Of a stretch of DNA of 64,000 bases, positions 1-12,751 are shown piece after piece; within the stretch, counting starts at the first letter, position 1; each line of letters opens with the position of its first letter. The translations under genes were made by a program, and so were the position numbers. The DNA comes from Opisthocomus hoazin (Eukaryota > Chordata > Aves > Opisthocomiformes > Opisthocomidae): assembly GCF_030867145.1 (NCBI RefSeq), contig NC_134436.1:124001-188000 (forward strand), in the 5' to 3' direction. The notes beneath the pieces were generated by a model, which was given only the letters and a program-made list of their open reading frames with translations, did not search any database and was not told the DNA's origin.

Positions 1-594
1 CTCTGGGCACTCCTTTCATTGACTAGAAATATTTCTTTCCAATTAGGTGAAGCCGATCTTCTTGCACTGGTCTTCTCTTTCTGGAGCACGCCCTGACATG
101 ATTTGTTGTTCAGAGCTTTCACCTCTGTTACCAAGAGGAGAGGCAGTCACGCTGTAAAACGACTGCTGGGAGTAATGACTTCTTCAAGTCTGATTTTGAA
201 GGTCCAAGCCCTCTTTTTGGAGTCAAAAGCTTTATTTATAGGGTCCGAAGTCCAAACCTTCAGTTTTAGCTTCCAAAGCCTCCTTTTCAGGGACAAAAGC
301 CTCCTTTTTGGAATTCAGACTGCAATTCGGAGGGTGCAAAGCCTTGTTTTGAGCATCCAGAGACCGATTTTTAGGCTGCACGTCCTTAATGTTTGGGATC
401 AAAGCATCATCTGGGGGAATAAAATTTTATTTCAGGGTTCAAAGCCTCTTTTTTATTTCCAAAGCTTTATTTTTAGGGCTCAAAGCCCAATTCTTAAGGC
501 CCAAACACACATCTGGAGCTTCCAAAGTCCCATTTGCAGCATCCAAAGCCCTCTTATACAGCGCAAAGCCTCCATTGGAGTGCCCAAAGCCCTG
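1..594. repeat. Near-identical duplicated block, copy 1
   Basis: This block matches 14414-15007 base for base at a constant offset of 14413, with only about two substitutions noticed (near 404 and 524). It contains a non-repetitive leader and the first part of the 21-bp minisatellite. The match stops at 594, where copy 2 runs into ERVL sequence. It is probably the shared upstream part of two tandem MROH units, because an MROH gene follows copy 1. The left end is open because the window starts inside it. Confidence 0.95.
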
Positions 595-1318
595 TTGGAG
601 GGGCCGAAACTTCATTTCTTGGGGACATTAATGAAGCGAGAGGATCCCCTCCTTTGCGGACTCCAAAGCCACAGTTTGAGCATCTAAATCATCCCTTGTA
701 GTGCCCAAAGGCTGCTTTTCAGGTCTGAAATCCTCATTTTCAGGGTCCCAACTTGTTCTTTTTGAGCCACAGCCTTTCTTTAGGGCCCACAGTTTCAGGT
801 TTAGGGTCCAAACCCTTACCTTTAGGGCAGAAAGCCTCTTTTTGGGCTCCCAAGCTACATTTATAGGTTCCAAAGGCTCATTTTTCCTGTGCAAGGTCTT
901 AGTTTTGCCTTCCAAACCCTCATTTGGGTGATCCAAAGGCTTAGTGTTAGTTTTCAAAGTCCGCTTATTAGTGCCCAAAGCCTCATTTTCAGCACGTAAA
1001 GCGTTGTTTTTAGGATCCAGCCAGTGGTTTTTAGGGTCCAAGCTGCCTGTAGAGTTTCCAAGCACTCATTTTCAGGGTCCAAACCCCTCTTTGAGGGCCC
1101 AATGTCTCATCTTCAGAGTCCACTGCTTGGTTCTCGGGTTGGCACCCTCCTTTGTAAGGATCCAAAGTGTCATTTGTAAGTTCTAAGCCCGGCTTCTGAG
1201 GTTGAAAGAGTAATCTTAAAGGCCCAGACCGTCATTTTTTAAGGTCCAAAGTCTGATTTTCAAGGTCCACAGTTTGATGTTAGAGTCCAAACCTAGAGTT
1301 TCAGGGCAGAAAGCCGCT
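190..1318. repeat. Degenerate 21-bp minisatellite, copy 1
   Basis: The tract is built from diverged units of about 21 bp resembling TCATTTTTAGGGTCCAAAGCC, repeated throughout with small length changes. The period is a multiple of three, so frames stay open on both strands and give long spurious reading frames with a 7-residue periodicity, for example 103-687 (+) and 628-1065 (-). Further pieces of the same repeat lie at 10946-10998 and 14603-15007. I see no sign that it codes for protein. Confidence 0.85.
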
Positions 1319-1695
1319 GTGGAGCTCATGGAGGAGAGACAGCTCACGTACCTAACACAGATCGAGCAGGCATGGAGGCTTGGATAGTGCTTGGTGGGTA
1401 GATCCCCTGGCTCCAAGGGCTAGAGGTAGGCGAGGGCTGCCTGGGCAACGGGTCGCAGCAGGGCCCTTTGTGACCTCACTTTGTGACAGCCTGCGGTGCT
1501 GCGTATTGCAAGCACACCCTCTGCCCTGCAGTGTCTGTCAGGACAGTGACAGGACAGGGCGGGAGTCTGGGACTGGCAACGAGCCGCTGAGCACAGCCCA
1601 CATCTCTCGCTGCTGTCCCAGCACCCCTGCGGCGCCGAGGCGTTTCTCCGAGACTTCCCTCTCCCCACCCCTGACCCTTTCCTCCATCCCACAGG
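1319..1695. other. Spacer upstream of the MROH start codon
   Basis: This GC-rich, non-repetitive stretch lies between the minisatellite and the first coding exon. It ends in a pyrimidine-rich tract and CCACAG directly before the start codon, which looks like a 3' splice site. The likely reading is that the ATG lies in the second or later exon and that an untranslated exon lies upstream. No promoter could be identified. Confidence 0.4.
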
Positions 1696-4600
1696 ATGGC
1701 AGAGAGACCCCCCAGCTGTCCCAGGGTGGCCTGGGTGGACATGGAGGCTCCCCAGGAGAGCAAGTCTCCACAGGAGCCCTACCAGCTGTGCACGATCCAG
1801 CCGCTGCAGATCGGTGAGTGAGGGGCCTCCGTGCTGGGGGTAGGGCCGGAACCAGCGAACGCGACCGGCTCGATGCTAGGATCCCCTTTCCCTGGCACCT
1901 GGGGCTTTCCCCACTGCGTCACGCTGCAGCGTCGCAGCCCTTTTGCTGGGCACCCTCAAGCCCGGACATCCCCGGGGAAACTGCCTGTGGAGCGGGCACT
2001 GGGGCGGGCAGAGGGCAGAGCTCCTTCTTCTGCTCTCTCCTGCCATGGGGCCCTCTCTGCAGCTCTCCTTGCTCTCCTCCTCATCTAGATGGAAGCTGGT
2101 TAGCTGTCTACGGAGAGGAAGAGGAAACCATACACGGCATCCAGGCTTTTCTCGGGAGAAGAGAAAAGGTAATGAAGGTCATATCCCTGGCAGCTGTGCC
2201 TGCATCTCCTGATGGCCCCCCCAGTTCTGCTGCCTGCTGCCGGGCTGCTGGAGGGCTGCTGGCTGGGCAGAGCGGCCCCCCCCCAGGTCTCTCGCCAGGC
2301 ACCGCACCCCGGGGCTGCGGTCATGCTGGCCATGTGTCTGCCCCTCTCACGCTCCCCTTTGCCTCCCTGTCCCCTGGCTGCCAGGACGAGGCCCAGAAGA
2401 TGCATTTTCTGAGGAGCATCCGCAGGCTGTGCAGAGCTGCCAGGCACAAGGGCTTGTTGGAGGGCCTGGACATCTTCTGCCACAGAGAGAATCTGGCAGA
2501 TCGTATCAAGGTGAGGGGACAGCCTGCGGCTCTGGGGAAGGGGGCCAGGCTGCCGGCCACCGGAACGCCGTGACGACAGCGCTGGAGTGGGGAGGGGGTG
2601 TTGGGAAGTGTGTGTGGACACCGAGCTGCCCCGAGGGGACGCGGGTGCTGCGGAGAAGCCCTTCCAGCGGGGACCCCAGCACCAGGGATGGAAGGGGGGG
2701 CATTCTGGGGGCAGGGGGGCTCCAGCAGCCCCGCTGATCCGTGCCAGGTCTTCTGGCACAGGGTGCTGGCAGCTGACAGGCCCCATCCTGGTTGTGCTCT
2801 GCAGGATCTGCTGGAAGAGGAGAACAGGAGCCACCTGTGCACGGCGGTGCGGCAGCAAGCCATGCTTGCCATCGCGGCCTTGAGGTACCTGCCCAGCCCC
2901 TGCTTTGCCTGGCACCTCTCCTCAGCCAGCGGCTCTGGGCCAGGCGGGGGGCATGGCCCATCCGGGCAGAGCCAGACGCTGCTCTCTGCAGGGCCTCCTC
3001 CGCTCTCCCCTGCTCAGGCCTTGTCCCGAGGGCGCAAGGCATCAGGACTGTCCTCTGGCCCAAGGCAGTGTCAGGGAGGGAGGGGTGCCTCCAGGCAGGG
3101 CTCCCCCCACCACAGCCTCCGTCCTTCCCAGGGGCCCCTTCCCCAGAGGTGCCTCGGGGGCACTGCTCCCAGCCCCTGTGTCCGACAGGCCTCTCTCTCT
3201 CTTTGCAGCGCCTTGGAGATGGTGCCGGATGACCAAAAGAAGGACCTCTTACGCAGCTGCTTCGGAAGTGTCTTCTGGCTTCCTCCAAAAGAGCACATGC
3301 AGGGCCTGGACACTTCCCTCTACCACAAGGTAAACTCTGAGTGAGCTGCAGGAGCTCTGGGATCCCTGGAGCCCGCGGCTGCCCTGTGCCAAGAGACTAC
3401 TGGACGTACAAAGCAGGACCGGCTCTTGGCTTTGCTTCCCCACCCTCGTTCTTCACTCCCTTCTCGTGGGCCTGGCCACGTCCAGGCAGGTGCTGTGCTG
3501 CCCACAGAAGCTTGTCTGCCCTGAGACCTCTGCCGGACACCATGAGGAAGTGCAGGTGTCCTCCCTCCATTTTCATGGGGAGTTCAGATGTGTCTCCTGG
3601 GGGTGAGAGGGACCACCAAAAGACTGACACCACTCTTTGTCCTGCCTGCAGACCCTGCACGCCATGGACATCATGCTGCAGACGCTGGTACTCAGCTCTC
3701 CCGCCTCCAGCTTCAGCAAGGAGCTGCAGAATATCTTGCAGGTCTGGCATGGGCAAAGCGTGGGATTCGCAGGGGCTGTTCTCCACCCTGGAGGGCAGAA
3801 GGTGTCCACTCCTGAACGGGGGGTCCCCTCCCCAGTGCCATGCAGAGACCACACTCTTCTAGAGCCCAGGTCACCTGGCTGCGGTCAAAGTCCCTTTCCT
3901 CTCTGCAGAATCCTCTTTGTGTCACGGCAAAGCCTTGCCCATGGCATTTCTGTGACAGCTCTGTCCCCGCCAAGTTCTCCTTGAACCTGATCAGTGGGAA
4001 GAATTTGACCCCTTTGGTTTAGGCATCGCTGCAGTGGCAGCTGGTGCTGCTGTCACCCTGCCTCGCAGCCCCTCGTGCTTTCCTCCCCAGAGCTGAACGG
4101 GGCAGAGACCCATGGGGACCCACCCGGCGTGCATGGGGAGCCCGGCCCTGAAGCTCTGCTCTCCCGGCTTCCGGGGGGGCCCTACCCCCATCCCCCGCTG
4201 CAGATCCCCAGGGAGGCTCCTGCCTGCAAGCTCTGACTCATGGAGAGGGGACACGGGCTGTGTTCTAGGGGAGGGCACAGGAAGGGGCAGAGGCTGCGTT
4301 GGGGCTGGCATCTGCCTGCCTGCCACAGGGCAGGAGCCCCATGACAGGCTTTGCTCAAGCTTGGAGGAAGCCTGGAGTGACCACCTGAGTCCAGCCGGGA
4401 GGTCAGCAGTGCTGCTGCTGCTGGCAGGGCCATCAGCTCCCAGGGCTCACCAGCAGCTCCTCTCCTCCCAGATGCTGCTGGCCTTCACCGAGTGCCCGAG
4501 AGAAGCCGTGCGTGAGAGGGCCGTGGGGAGGATCGGGATGCTGAGCCGTTTGCTGGCCAGCTATTCCTCACTGGAGGTAAGGAGCCAGGCCCTCTGCAGC

Positions 4601-7600
4601 CAGGCCGTCTCCCCTTCCCTGTGCACTGGAGCAACCCGCAGCTCGGGGCTGCCTGTGAGGCATGCTGGGGCACAGGTTGGGGCACTCGGCAAGGCTCTGC
4701 TCTAAAGCAGGGCTCTTGGTCCCTCCTTTCCCCACGGGCTTCTCTCTGCAGTCACCTCTGAGGCAGGAGCCAGCTTTGCCCCCAGTCCTGCACAGGGCAG
4801 GACAGCCCCAGCAGTATGGCGGGAGCCCGGGCCTGGCAGCTCTCCCTGTGCCGGGACGGTGCCTGGCGCGAACTGCTTTGGGAGCCGGGGCCAGCAGGGC
4901 TCTGCACAGCTCTGACTCGCCGGGTATCCAACCCTGGGCACAACTCCTGGGTTCATGCCTTTGGCCCAGGCTGCTGCTCCTCAGCCCTTCTGATGTTCTG
5001 CCTCCCTCGCCCAGGGCTGGTGGCCCTTTGGAAGGGAGCAGGACAGCCCTGCCTGCTGCGGAGACATCCACATCCCCATCCTGGGACAGCTGCTGGGACG
5101 CCTCATCCTTCTCAGCTCCTGCAAGGAAGAAGAGACCAGCTGTGCAGCTGTGGATGCTCTTCGCCACCTCTTCAGATTCATCCTGCAGCAAAGATGTAAG
5201 AGAAGCTGTGGTGGTCCGCGTCCCTCTGCACACACACATCCCTGGATGTGTCTGCTTGTTTTCCTGAGCATTGCAATGGACCGTTCTTGTGCTTGGTGGA
5301 GGCTGTCCATGAAAGTCAGCCAGCTTCCCCGACCTCCTTTGCCCTCACAACTGCTTTCCGTAGGATCCCAGCGCTATCATTTGGCTGCAGAAGCTGAATG
5401 CTCCCCTGAAGTCCCGGGTCTGCTCTCTGCTGCTTTCCTTCCTCACTCCTCTCAGGATCTCGGAGCCAGCTGTTTCAAGGGCCCTGCGGCTGCAGCTACC
5501 ATTCATTGCTACGGCTCCAAACCACTTCTTCCCTGGCAGTGAAGAGCAGATCCAGCTGGTCCCTCCAGGGCCTGCAGCAAGAAGCTCTCCCTTCTTCCTA
5601 ATCCTTCCCCGCCGTTCCTGAGGAATGTTCCCGTCTTGTTCCCATTGCCCGTCCCCCCTTGCTTAACACCCATCCACCACCGCCTGCCCTGACTCTGGGC
5701 TGTCACCTGCCTCCTCAGCCATTCCTAGTTCCAAGCTCTTTCCACCCTTTAGGAAGCTTGTTGGCAAAGACGCTGTGGCTTACGGACTCTTCTGTGTTTC
5801 CCTCCATTTAGGCAGGACACTGCCAGAGGCTCAGGCACAGCTCCAAAGGCTTTTGGAAGCCGAGAACACCTCCTGGCCTTCTTCAGCCAGAACCAGTGAC
5901 ATCACTGCGGTAATGAGCTCCCCCCTTGCTGGGACTCTTGTCCGAGGCATCGACAGGGGACTTGTGCGAGCAGAGGGACCCAGAATGAGTGGGGCTGGCG
6001 GTGTCCCTAGGGAGAGGGTTCCTGCTGTCCCCGAGCAGGGATGGTGCCAGGGCTGCACTCCGGTGTCCCGGCAGCAGCTCCTAGCCACCAGCAAGCTCTG
6101 GTTCTCGGCATGGCCAACACACTGCACTGAGGAGCCCAACCTCCTCCCTCACCCTGGGGCCCTCTCTTTTCATCCCCCCCATGCAGCGACCGCAGCCCCT
6201 GCTGCCAGCTTTCCCCTGGGCACTGCCGCCAGCACGACCGGGCATCTCTCGCCAGGGCTGCTCACACTGCCCAGCTCAGCAGCACCCTCAGGGCACTCGG
6301 TGTGACTTGTCTTCCCTCCCCTCCTTGCTCCTAGGCGTTTGGAAAATACCTCCAGCCTTTCGAAAGAACAGACGTCGTCCTGACGGCCATTGAGGTCATG
6401 ACAGATGCTAGAATTTCTGACAAGGAGGGGGCTAGCAGCGTGCTGGACGAGGCCATGAACGACCCTGACTCGTGGCTGGCAGACGTAAGTGGCCTATGGC
6501 TAGATTGCCCTTCCCGTGAGCCCTGCCAGGGGCTGTTCTTCCCTCCCTCCCTGTCTCCCTTCTTCCTCCCAGCACTCGATCCTCCCTCCCTCCCAGGCCC
6601 TGGTGTCTCGGGCACCTGAAGCTCTCGCACCCCAGCGGAGAGGGATGGGAAGGGCAGCAGTTTCAGTGGCAGTGGCTGGGGAACGACTGCGCTCCAGTGG
6701 CAGCACCATCCTCACCTGTGTCCCCTCCAGGTGCCACAGATCGTGGGTGGCCTCCTCGGAAGCATGAAGCGCATCCCCACAGAGCCAGCCCGTCGCAGCC
6801 TGGACTCGCTCCTCCTCCTGCTGACCAGCCGGTGCCCCGGGGAAGTGGTCAGGAACCTGCTGAACTGCTCTCAACCAGCTGACAGGTACCGGCCCCGGCA
6901 GCCCTGAGGGCTTGTTCTCTGTTGGGAGAGGATCCCAGAGGCTGTCTGGCTGCCGGACCCCAGGAACACCGCAGGACCCCCCCGAGGAGCAGGGCCCTCC
7001 ATCCCACCACTCTCCCCAGCTCGGGGGGGGCCGGCCAGGCCCGCAGCAGCCAGAGCTGGCTCAGCCCCACGGGGACACACCGCCTCAGCCCTCTCCTGCC
7101 GTCCTGGGCGAGAGGGGTGGATGGGGCCAGGGCTGCAGCACCGCCGGGGTCCAGCAGGGCGGGCCCGGGCCCAGCATGGTGGCCAAGGCAGCCTTGCTGA
7201 TGCAGCACTCCGGCTTGCAGTGCTGCCCTGGCCATGTTGGAGGTGATGTTCTCCATGCCCCAGCCTGCGGAGATGGTCTTGAGGGAGCTCCGCCGCGAAC
7301 TCCAGCAGCAGCAGGTGCACAAGCTGTTCAGCACCATCACAGACTACATCTGCATCCTCCACCTGGATGTGAGTGACCAGACCAGGGCTTGCTCACCCGC
7401 AGGCCTGTGCGCGCCCCCTCCCCTGCCATCAGCCCCCCAACACTGCTCCGTCGCTTCTCCGAGGTGTGAGGACAAGAGGCAGTCAGAGGACAGGAGGAGC
7501 CGACACAGACACCGTGCGGTGCGCGGCGAGGTGCAGGGCATGGGGGGGCCAAGCAGCCCTCCGCCTGCGGAGCTGTGCCCGGGATGGGCTGTCTGGCACT

Positions 7601-10359
7601 GCTGCCCTTGCCCTGAGCTGCCAGTGGGAACCAGGAGCCGCACGGTGTGGGGAGCCCTGCGGGCTCTGCCAGAGTCTCATGGACATCTTTGTTTCAGCTG
7701 CTGGCTGCCAGGGACATTCGGTCCCAGGATTTTGCTGCCGTGCACAGCATCTGCAGCTCTCTGAGGTATCCGAGCCTGGAGATGCTCTCGCTGGTGCTCC
7801 AAGGCCTTGTCACACTGTCACAGAGACCGGAGACGGTGAGTGGGGTGCAGTCGCGTGGAGCCACACTGGCAGCCCGGAGCTGGGGCAGTGGGTAACGCGG
7901 CGGCTTGGCCTGGGCTGGGAGTCAGGGCGTGGGGTGATGGCTCCAAACACCCTCCCTGCATGGAGGGGCCTGCTGGCGTCCTGGGGAGCTCTCCGGGCAC
8001 GCAGCTTTACCAACCTGTCTGCCTTTCCGGCCGGTGGGAAAAGGGGGTGGCTGAGCAGGGGACACGGAGCCTTTGCTCTCCTGCCCCCCCTTCCCTGCCC
8101 CTGCTCTCCCCGCATCCCCATCCGTGCTTCCGTGGGCACCGCTGGCCAGGAGGCTGCTGCAGCAGTTCCTGAGCCCACTGCCAGGATGCCAGGCAAAGGC
8201 TGGTGCTCAGGGACCAGAGCGTTTGTGCCGGGTTGGTCTTTGGCCGCTTCACATGAAGGAAATGGCATGTTTCATACAGGCAAGAAAAATGCAGGTCCTG
8301 CTGGAAGACCTCATGGCGACCCTGCAGCATGCCAGCGAAGATATCCAGATGCAGGTCCTGCTTGTCTTCAGAAACGTGCTGGGCCATGTGATGGGGGAGG
8401 AGGCCAGCCCCATCGCTCTGCAGCTGGTGGAGAAGCTCCTGCCACTCTTCAACGACGTAAGGCTGCTGCAGGACCCCGAGCCGCGGCGATGGGCACGCTG
8501 CAAGGAAAGCTGCCCGTCAGCCCAGCCCTGCGGTCAGCCCTCGGGCAGGGCTGCTCCCCTCCTCGCTCCCCCGGGCTCTGCAGCTTTGATTTCCACCTGA
8601 TGGAAACATCTTGGTGGCCTTTGACAGGCCCGGGGCCGTTGAGCTGTGGGTGCAGGTCTGACCCACAGCTCCCGTGTTCAGAACCCAGCTCCGGAGCATC
8701 TCCCCTCCCATCAGCCACGCCAACGCCCTTGCTCACCTTGGGCAGGGAGCGGCTGTGGCTGAAGTCCCTCATCCTCCTCCCTGCCAGGTGTCCAGCAAGG
8801 TGCGGGAGCTCTCCATCAGCCTCCTCAAGGACGCGATGAAGACTGTGGTGGGGAGGAACAAGAAAAGGATGAAGAAGCAAGTGCGGAGGGTCCTGCTCCC
8901 CCTGTTCCTCCGTATGAACGATCAGATGGAGAGCGTGGCCAAGGTGCAGTGGTCAGCGACCAGCGGCATGGGGAGGGGTGTGCAGACACCACAGGGGTGG
9001 CCGGGCACAAGGACTGCTGGGCGTCGGAGTCTGGGGATGCGTGCCACCGCTGGGTCCCACTGCTCTCCTCCTGCCCCTCGCTGGTCCCACCACTGCCTGC
9101 CTCCTTCCCCCCTGCTGCTTGGGCTGTGCCCGAGAGACCCCAGATGTCTGGGGCTCTGCCTGCAGAGCGGGCCCACTCGTCCTGTGCCCTTCAGCCGGCC
9201 CCATCCCTGGCAGCAGCTCAGCAGGATCTCTGTTCCTCAAGAGATACCTGCGGTGGTGGCTGTCCCGTGTCCCCGCCCTGGGCATCGAACCCAGTACAGA
9301 CTCGGTCCCCCCCCACCTCTTCCCAGAAGGGGCTGGGAAGGGCTCAGAACCTGACCAAGGGGAGGGGGACGCCAGGTCTCCTTCCCCAGGCCGTGGTGCC
9401 ATCTCCCAGCTTCTGCTGCTCCGCAGGCCTCCAGGGAAGCCCTCCTGGTTGCAGCAGAGCTGCTCGGGTGGAACCAGCTCAGACACCTGGTGCGGACCCA
9501 GCAGGCGTGGAGGATCGGCGAGTGCTTGGTGAGGATGACCCCCAAGCCCCTGGGCCCAGGCTGAGCGAGGGCTGCCCCCCGGGTCTCAGCAACGGCCGGT
9601 GCTGGAGGAGGGCCTGCTCCAGCTGACCAGGGAGGCTCTGCGACGTGCCTGTGCCCGTGTGCTCTCTGCAGCTGGCGCAGGACAGGAGCAGGGCTGAGGA
9701 ATACGTGGAGCAGAGCCTGCCATACCTGCGGGATGCCCAGGCCCCTGTGCGAGAGGCGGCCATCAGATTCATCGGTGAGCCACAGCCCCTGGTCCCTCTC
9801 TGGGCAGCCTGGCCCCAGCCCGCGCCACTGTGCTGGCAACAAGGAGCAGCCCTGGGGCTGCCGGAGTGCCGGCTGCCCCACGCGAGGCGTGGGCCTCCCT
9901 CTGCCCCCCTGCCCCCGCCGGTGGGCTTGGTGGCACCTTGCTCAGCTCCCCCTCAGCTGCTGCTTTTCTCGGGGGTCACCCTGCTGAGGGGGGGAGGGGG
10001 TGCGGCCCAGCCGGCAGGGCCAGGGGCTGCGCTGCTGGGAGCATGCTGGGGAGCAGGGGGTCTGACGGAGCTTTGTGCCTAGGGCTTGTCGCACGACCCC
10101 TGAGGGACCAGAGCGAGGAGAAGGTCTGCGAGATCTGCAGCGGTGAGTGTGGTCCAGCGGGGATGCCTGGGGGTCTCTGCCAGCACGGGCACTCATCTCG
10201 GCTTTCTTTCTGTTTGTCACAGTCCTGCAGACCCTGAAGGAAGACAGTGAACCCTCTGTCCGTGCCCTGGCAGGTCAGACCATCCACATCCTGAGCTCTC
10301 CCCGGGCACAGCCGAGGCTGGGATGGATCCTGCGAGCGCTGTGCTGCTGGTGCTGCTGA
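1696..10359 (+). CDS. Maestro HEAT-like repeat (MROH) family protein, 19 coding exons, 774 aa
   Basis: Coding exons: 1696-1813, 2089-2168, 2385-2510, 2805-2884, 3209-3329, 3652-3741, 4472-4576, 5015-5195, 5812-5909, 6335-6484, 6731-6885, 7221-7368, 7698-7835, 8280-8456, 8788-8943, 9427-9528, 9672-9774, 10083-10142, 10223-10359. All introns are GT-AG and the phases agree, summing to 2,325 nt with no internal stop. The protein is leucine-rich and helical throughout, as expected of HEAT repeats. Family-like stretches include FLRSIRRLCRAARHKGLLE (exon 3), FGKYLQPFERTDVVLTAIE (exon 10), SLDSLLLLLTSRCPGEVV (exon 11) and EASPIALQLVEKLLPLFND (exon 14). No signal peptide or membrane segment is evident. 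MROH proteins are thought to be scaffold-like; their biochemical role is poorly known, and MROH-like genes are multiplied in birds. The start is the first ATG of exon 1. Exons 8 and 9 join in frame only with the acceptor at 5810-5811. The C-terminus ends in an odd Cys/Trp cluster. Which MROH member this is cannot be told. Confidence 0.88.
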
Positions 10360-10403
10360 GCCGGGCAGAGGGGCAGCTCCTCTTGGGACCGCGGCTCTGT
10401 TTC

Positions 10404-10409
10404 AATAAA
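10404..10409 (+). terminator. AATAAA poly(A) signal of the MROH-like gene
   Basis: A canonical AATAAA lies 44 bp downstream of the TGA stop, with a GT/T-containing stretch about 25 bp further on. The spacing gives a very short 3' UTR, in line with the compact structure of this gene. Confidence 0.8.
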
Positions 10410-10945
10410 GCTGGCACAGCAAGCCTAAACCCACGGTGTCCTTCAGATGCGCAACGTCCTGAGCGTGCTGAGCAGGCAGCGTCGCTCCTGGCCTCTCCCG
10501 CTGCCTGTGGGACAGCTCACCCCTCAGCACGCCCTGGCTGCCGTCTTGTTTGACAAGTTTACCCCTCGACTAGGTTCTGCCCCAAAAGTAGCTGGGCTTG
10601 TTCCCCCCTGGAGAAGTCTCTCCTTTAGTGGGGCAGGGGGCAAAGGGGACATGGCAGCCCCCGGGGAAGCAGAGTTGCCCGGGGAGGGTCTCGATGCCGT
10701 CCCTTCCCAGCAGCCCACCACTGGAGCACAGAGACGCAGAGGGGAGGAGGAGGAGGAGACGCTTTAGGCAGCCCGCCCCCTCCCCAGACACTCCCAGGCA
10801 CGGAAAGGCCCCCGCGTCCTGCCAAGCCGGCGAGTCGCCACTCGTGCTGCAGTGCAGAGGTGGCCACCTCCTGCGTGCTCTGGGCTGGCACAGCCGTGCC
10901 CTGAGCTGAGGGAAGGTTCCCTGTGCCTCAGTCCAGAGTCCTCAC

Positions 10946-10998
10946 CTGCAAAGCCTCATTTTCAGGGCCAAAATCCTCATTTTCGGGGCCCCAACATG
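10946..10998. repeat. Fragment of the 21-bp minisatellite
   Basis: Two or three units with the TCATTTTCAGGGCCAAAATC pattern match the minisatellite at 190-1318. The repeat therefore lies on both sides of the MROH-like gene, as expected of a tandem unit. Confidence 0.75.
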
Positions 10999-11026
10999 TC
11001 TTTGCCCACAGCCGTGTGTTTCCCTC

Positions 11027-11086
11027 TCCCACTGATTGACCTTTGTTTCTGCACAAACTCAGTTCTCCCCTGGCTCCCATCCATAC
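11027..11086. repeat. 60-bp block shared with 13600-13659
   Basis: The stretch beginning TGATTGACCTTTGTTTCTG and ending in CTCCCATCCA occurs at 11027-11086 and again, with a few substitutions, at 13600-13659 in the same orientation. The second copy lies next to an LTR-like sequence, so both may be pieces of one LTR family. Confidence 0.7.
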
Positions 11087-12751
11087 ATCATGACGAGACC
11101 TTGGGTGCAGAAAGATGGGGGGGGGGGGGGCGCCCTTCCCCCAGGGCCGTCAGCCCTCTCTGGTGGTGAGCACTGCAAAAGGTGAGAAAACGCCCTGAGA
11201 GCACCCTTACCCAGAGCCACCGTGCCAGTAGGCGTGACACCATCTGGGGTAAAGCAGTGTAACTCTACTGACCTGCTCTTCTCTCTCTAGTCTTCCCTTT
11301 CTTCTGAGGGTTTCTGTCAGCAGGGTTTGCTCCTGAGTTCCTGCAGATGCAACCAGAAACCCTTCTGTTATGGCCTAGGAAATAACTCACCCAGGAGCTA
11401 TTTTTCCAGCAGGGCTACGGTTACTTGTCTGACACCAGCAAGGTCCACACAGAGCTTCTGATGCACCTCCTGAGCACAGGGATGCAGACAAGGGGTTGCT
11501 AACACTTACAGTAACTCACATCATTTAAGAACACACAACAGGGACTTGAATGTGAAAATGAGCACAAAGAAAGGCATCTTCTCACAATCACTACCTCTTT
11601 CTTTTTCATGTCCATATTTTCCTCACCATGAGGAGGAAACACAGGCCCTGCAGGCCCTGCGGTCAAATACCTTTCTGGGGGACAGGCGAGAGAAGAAAGC
11701 AGAGAGACCTGAACAGGGAATTTTCAAATGGGTGATGAGTCAAGTAGAAGCAATGGCAAAGTGTAGCAGCAATTTACAGAAATTTAAACCCGATGGAACT
11801 GAGTAGTAGAAGTATTACAGAGAAGTAGAGGGCAGCACTGCAGTCAAAAGGGTAAGCAACGCAGACAGCTCTAACCGCAGTTTTTCACCTGGTTGCCTTA
11901 AACAAAACAGGCTTGAGATCCCGACTGCTCACTTCACCCTAGAACAGTCTCATTTCCTCCTCTGACAGCCACTGTGCACCTGGCTGAGGACTGACACAAT
12001 CCACACAAGGAGCAATCAGAGCTAAAGGCTGAACTTTCCTTAGTGAAGTCTCACTGTTATTGCGAGAACCAGGAACTAATAAATCCCTCACAGGCTGACT
12101 GGAACTTCCCGGCTGTGGTAAACCCATCCACCCTCGGTACCCCCATTTCCCAAGAGCCGCCAGCACAGTTTGGGTGGGGGGAAAGGCACCAATCAGGCCT
12201 AGGGGCCAAGACTCGAGCACAAGCATCTGCCAAGGGAGCCACATCCAGCCAGGAGCGCTCCCCACTGGCTTCTCTGACAGCTCAGCCCTGGGGCGTGCCC
12301 CCACCAGGAGGGAGAAACCACTCCCACGTCTGGAAATCCCCATTTGTGACAGGCTGTCAGCAGAGAAAGGTGCTCCACGAGCACAAGCCCCACGCACAGG
12401 CCTGGGGACAGCAGAGGCCCCCGCTCTGTCCCCACCAGCGCACGCCTGCCCCATAGCGTGGAGCCGCCTGTGCGAGAGGAGGCCGCTGCGCCTTGCCCCG
12501 GCCTGCGGGCAGGACACACTGACCTCCAGCTGCCAGGGCTTGGGCCTCACTGCAGCCCAGGCAGAGAACATCCACAGCCTTCCCCCCACCCAGCTCACCC
12601 ACCTCACCCGGCCCTGCCCCCAGCTCTGCTCCCACCCCGCCCCAGCTGCCCCCCCCCCATCTCTCACCTCTTTCTCCTCAGGCCCCTCGGCCTCTGCCCT
12701 CCGGCCCCGCCCCAGCCCGGCTGGGACTGACGGGCAACCTCTGGCTGTGCT

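Larger units (their letters stand above)
10410..12751. other. Intergenic GC-rich spacer without a recognised gene
   Basis: No gene is supported here. It holds a small minisatellite remnant, a 60-bp block shared with 13600-13659, a 14-base G run at 11117-11130, and from about 12250 onwards a CpG- and C-rich stretch leading into the repeat promoter. A frame at 11546-11806 is open for 86 codons, but it shows no family resemblance and no splice context. Confidence 0.5.

Noticed and set aside
103..687. Open frame of 194 codons at the left end, and its copy at 14516-15019
   Set aside because: It is translated minisatellite with a 21-bp period, begins at a non-ATG codon, and equivalent frames are open on the other strand. 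It is not a gene.
5365..5622. Possible extra MROH exon with a long helical-looking frame after an AG at 5364
   Set aside because: Joining it to the exon ending at 5195 gives an in-frame stop at the junction. Joining 5195 directly to 5812 keeps phase and gives sensible sequence.
11546..11806. 86-codon plus-strand frame in the spacer after MROH
   Set aside because: No family resemblance, no splice or promoter context, and lengths like this occur by chance.
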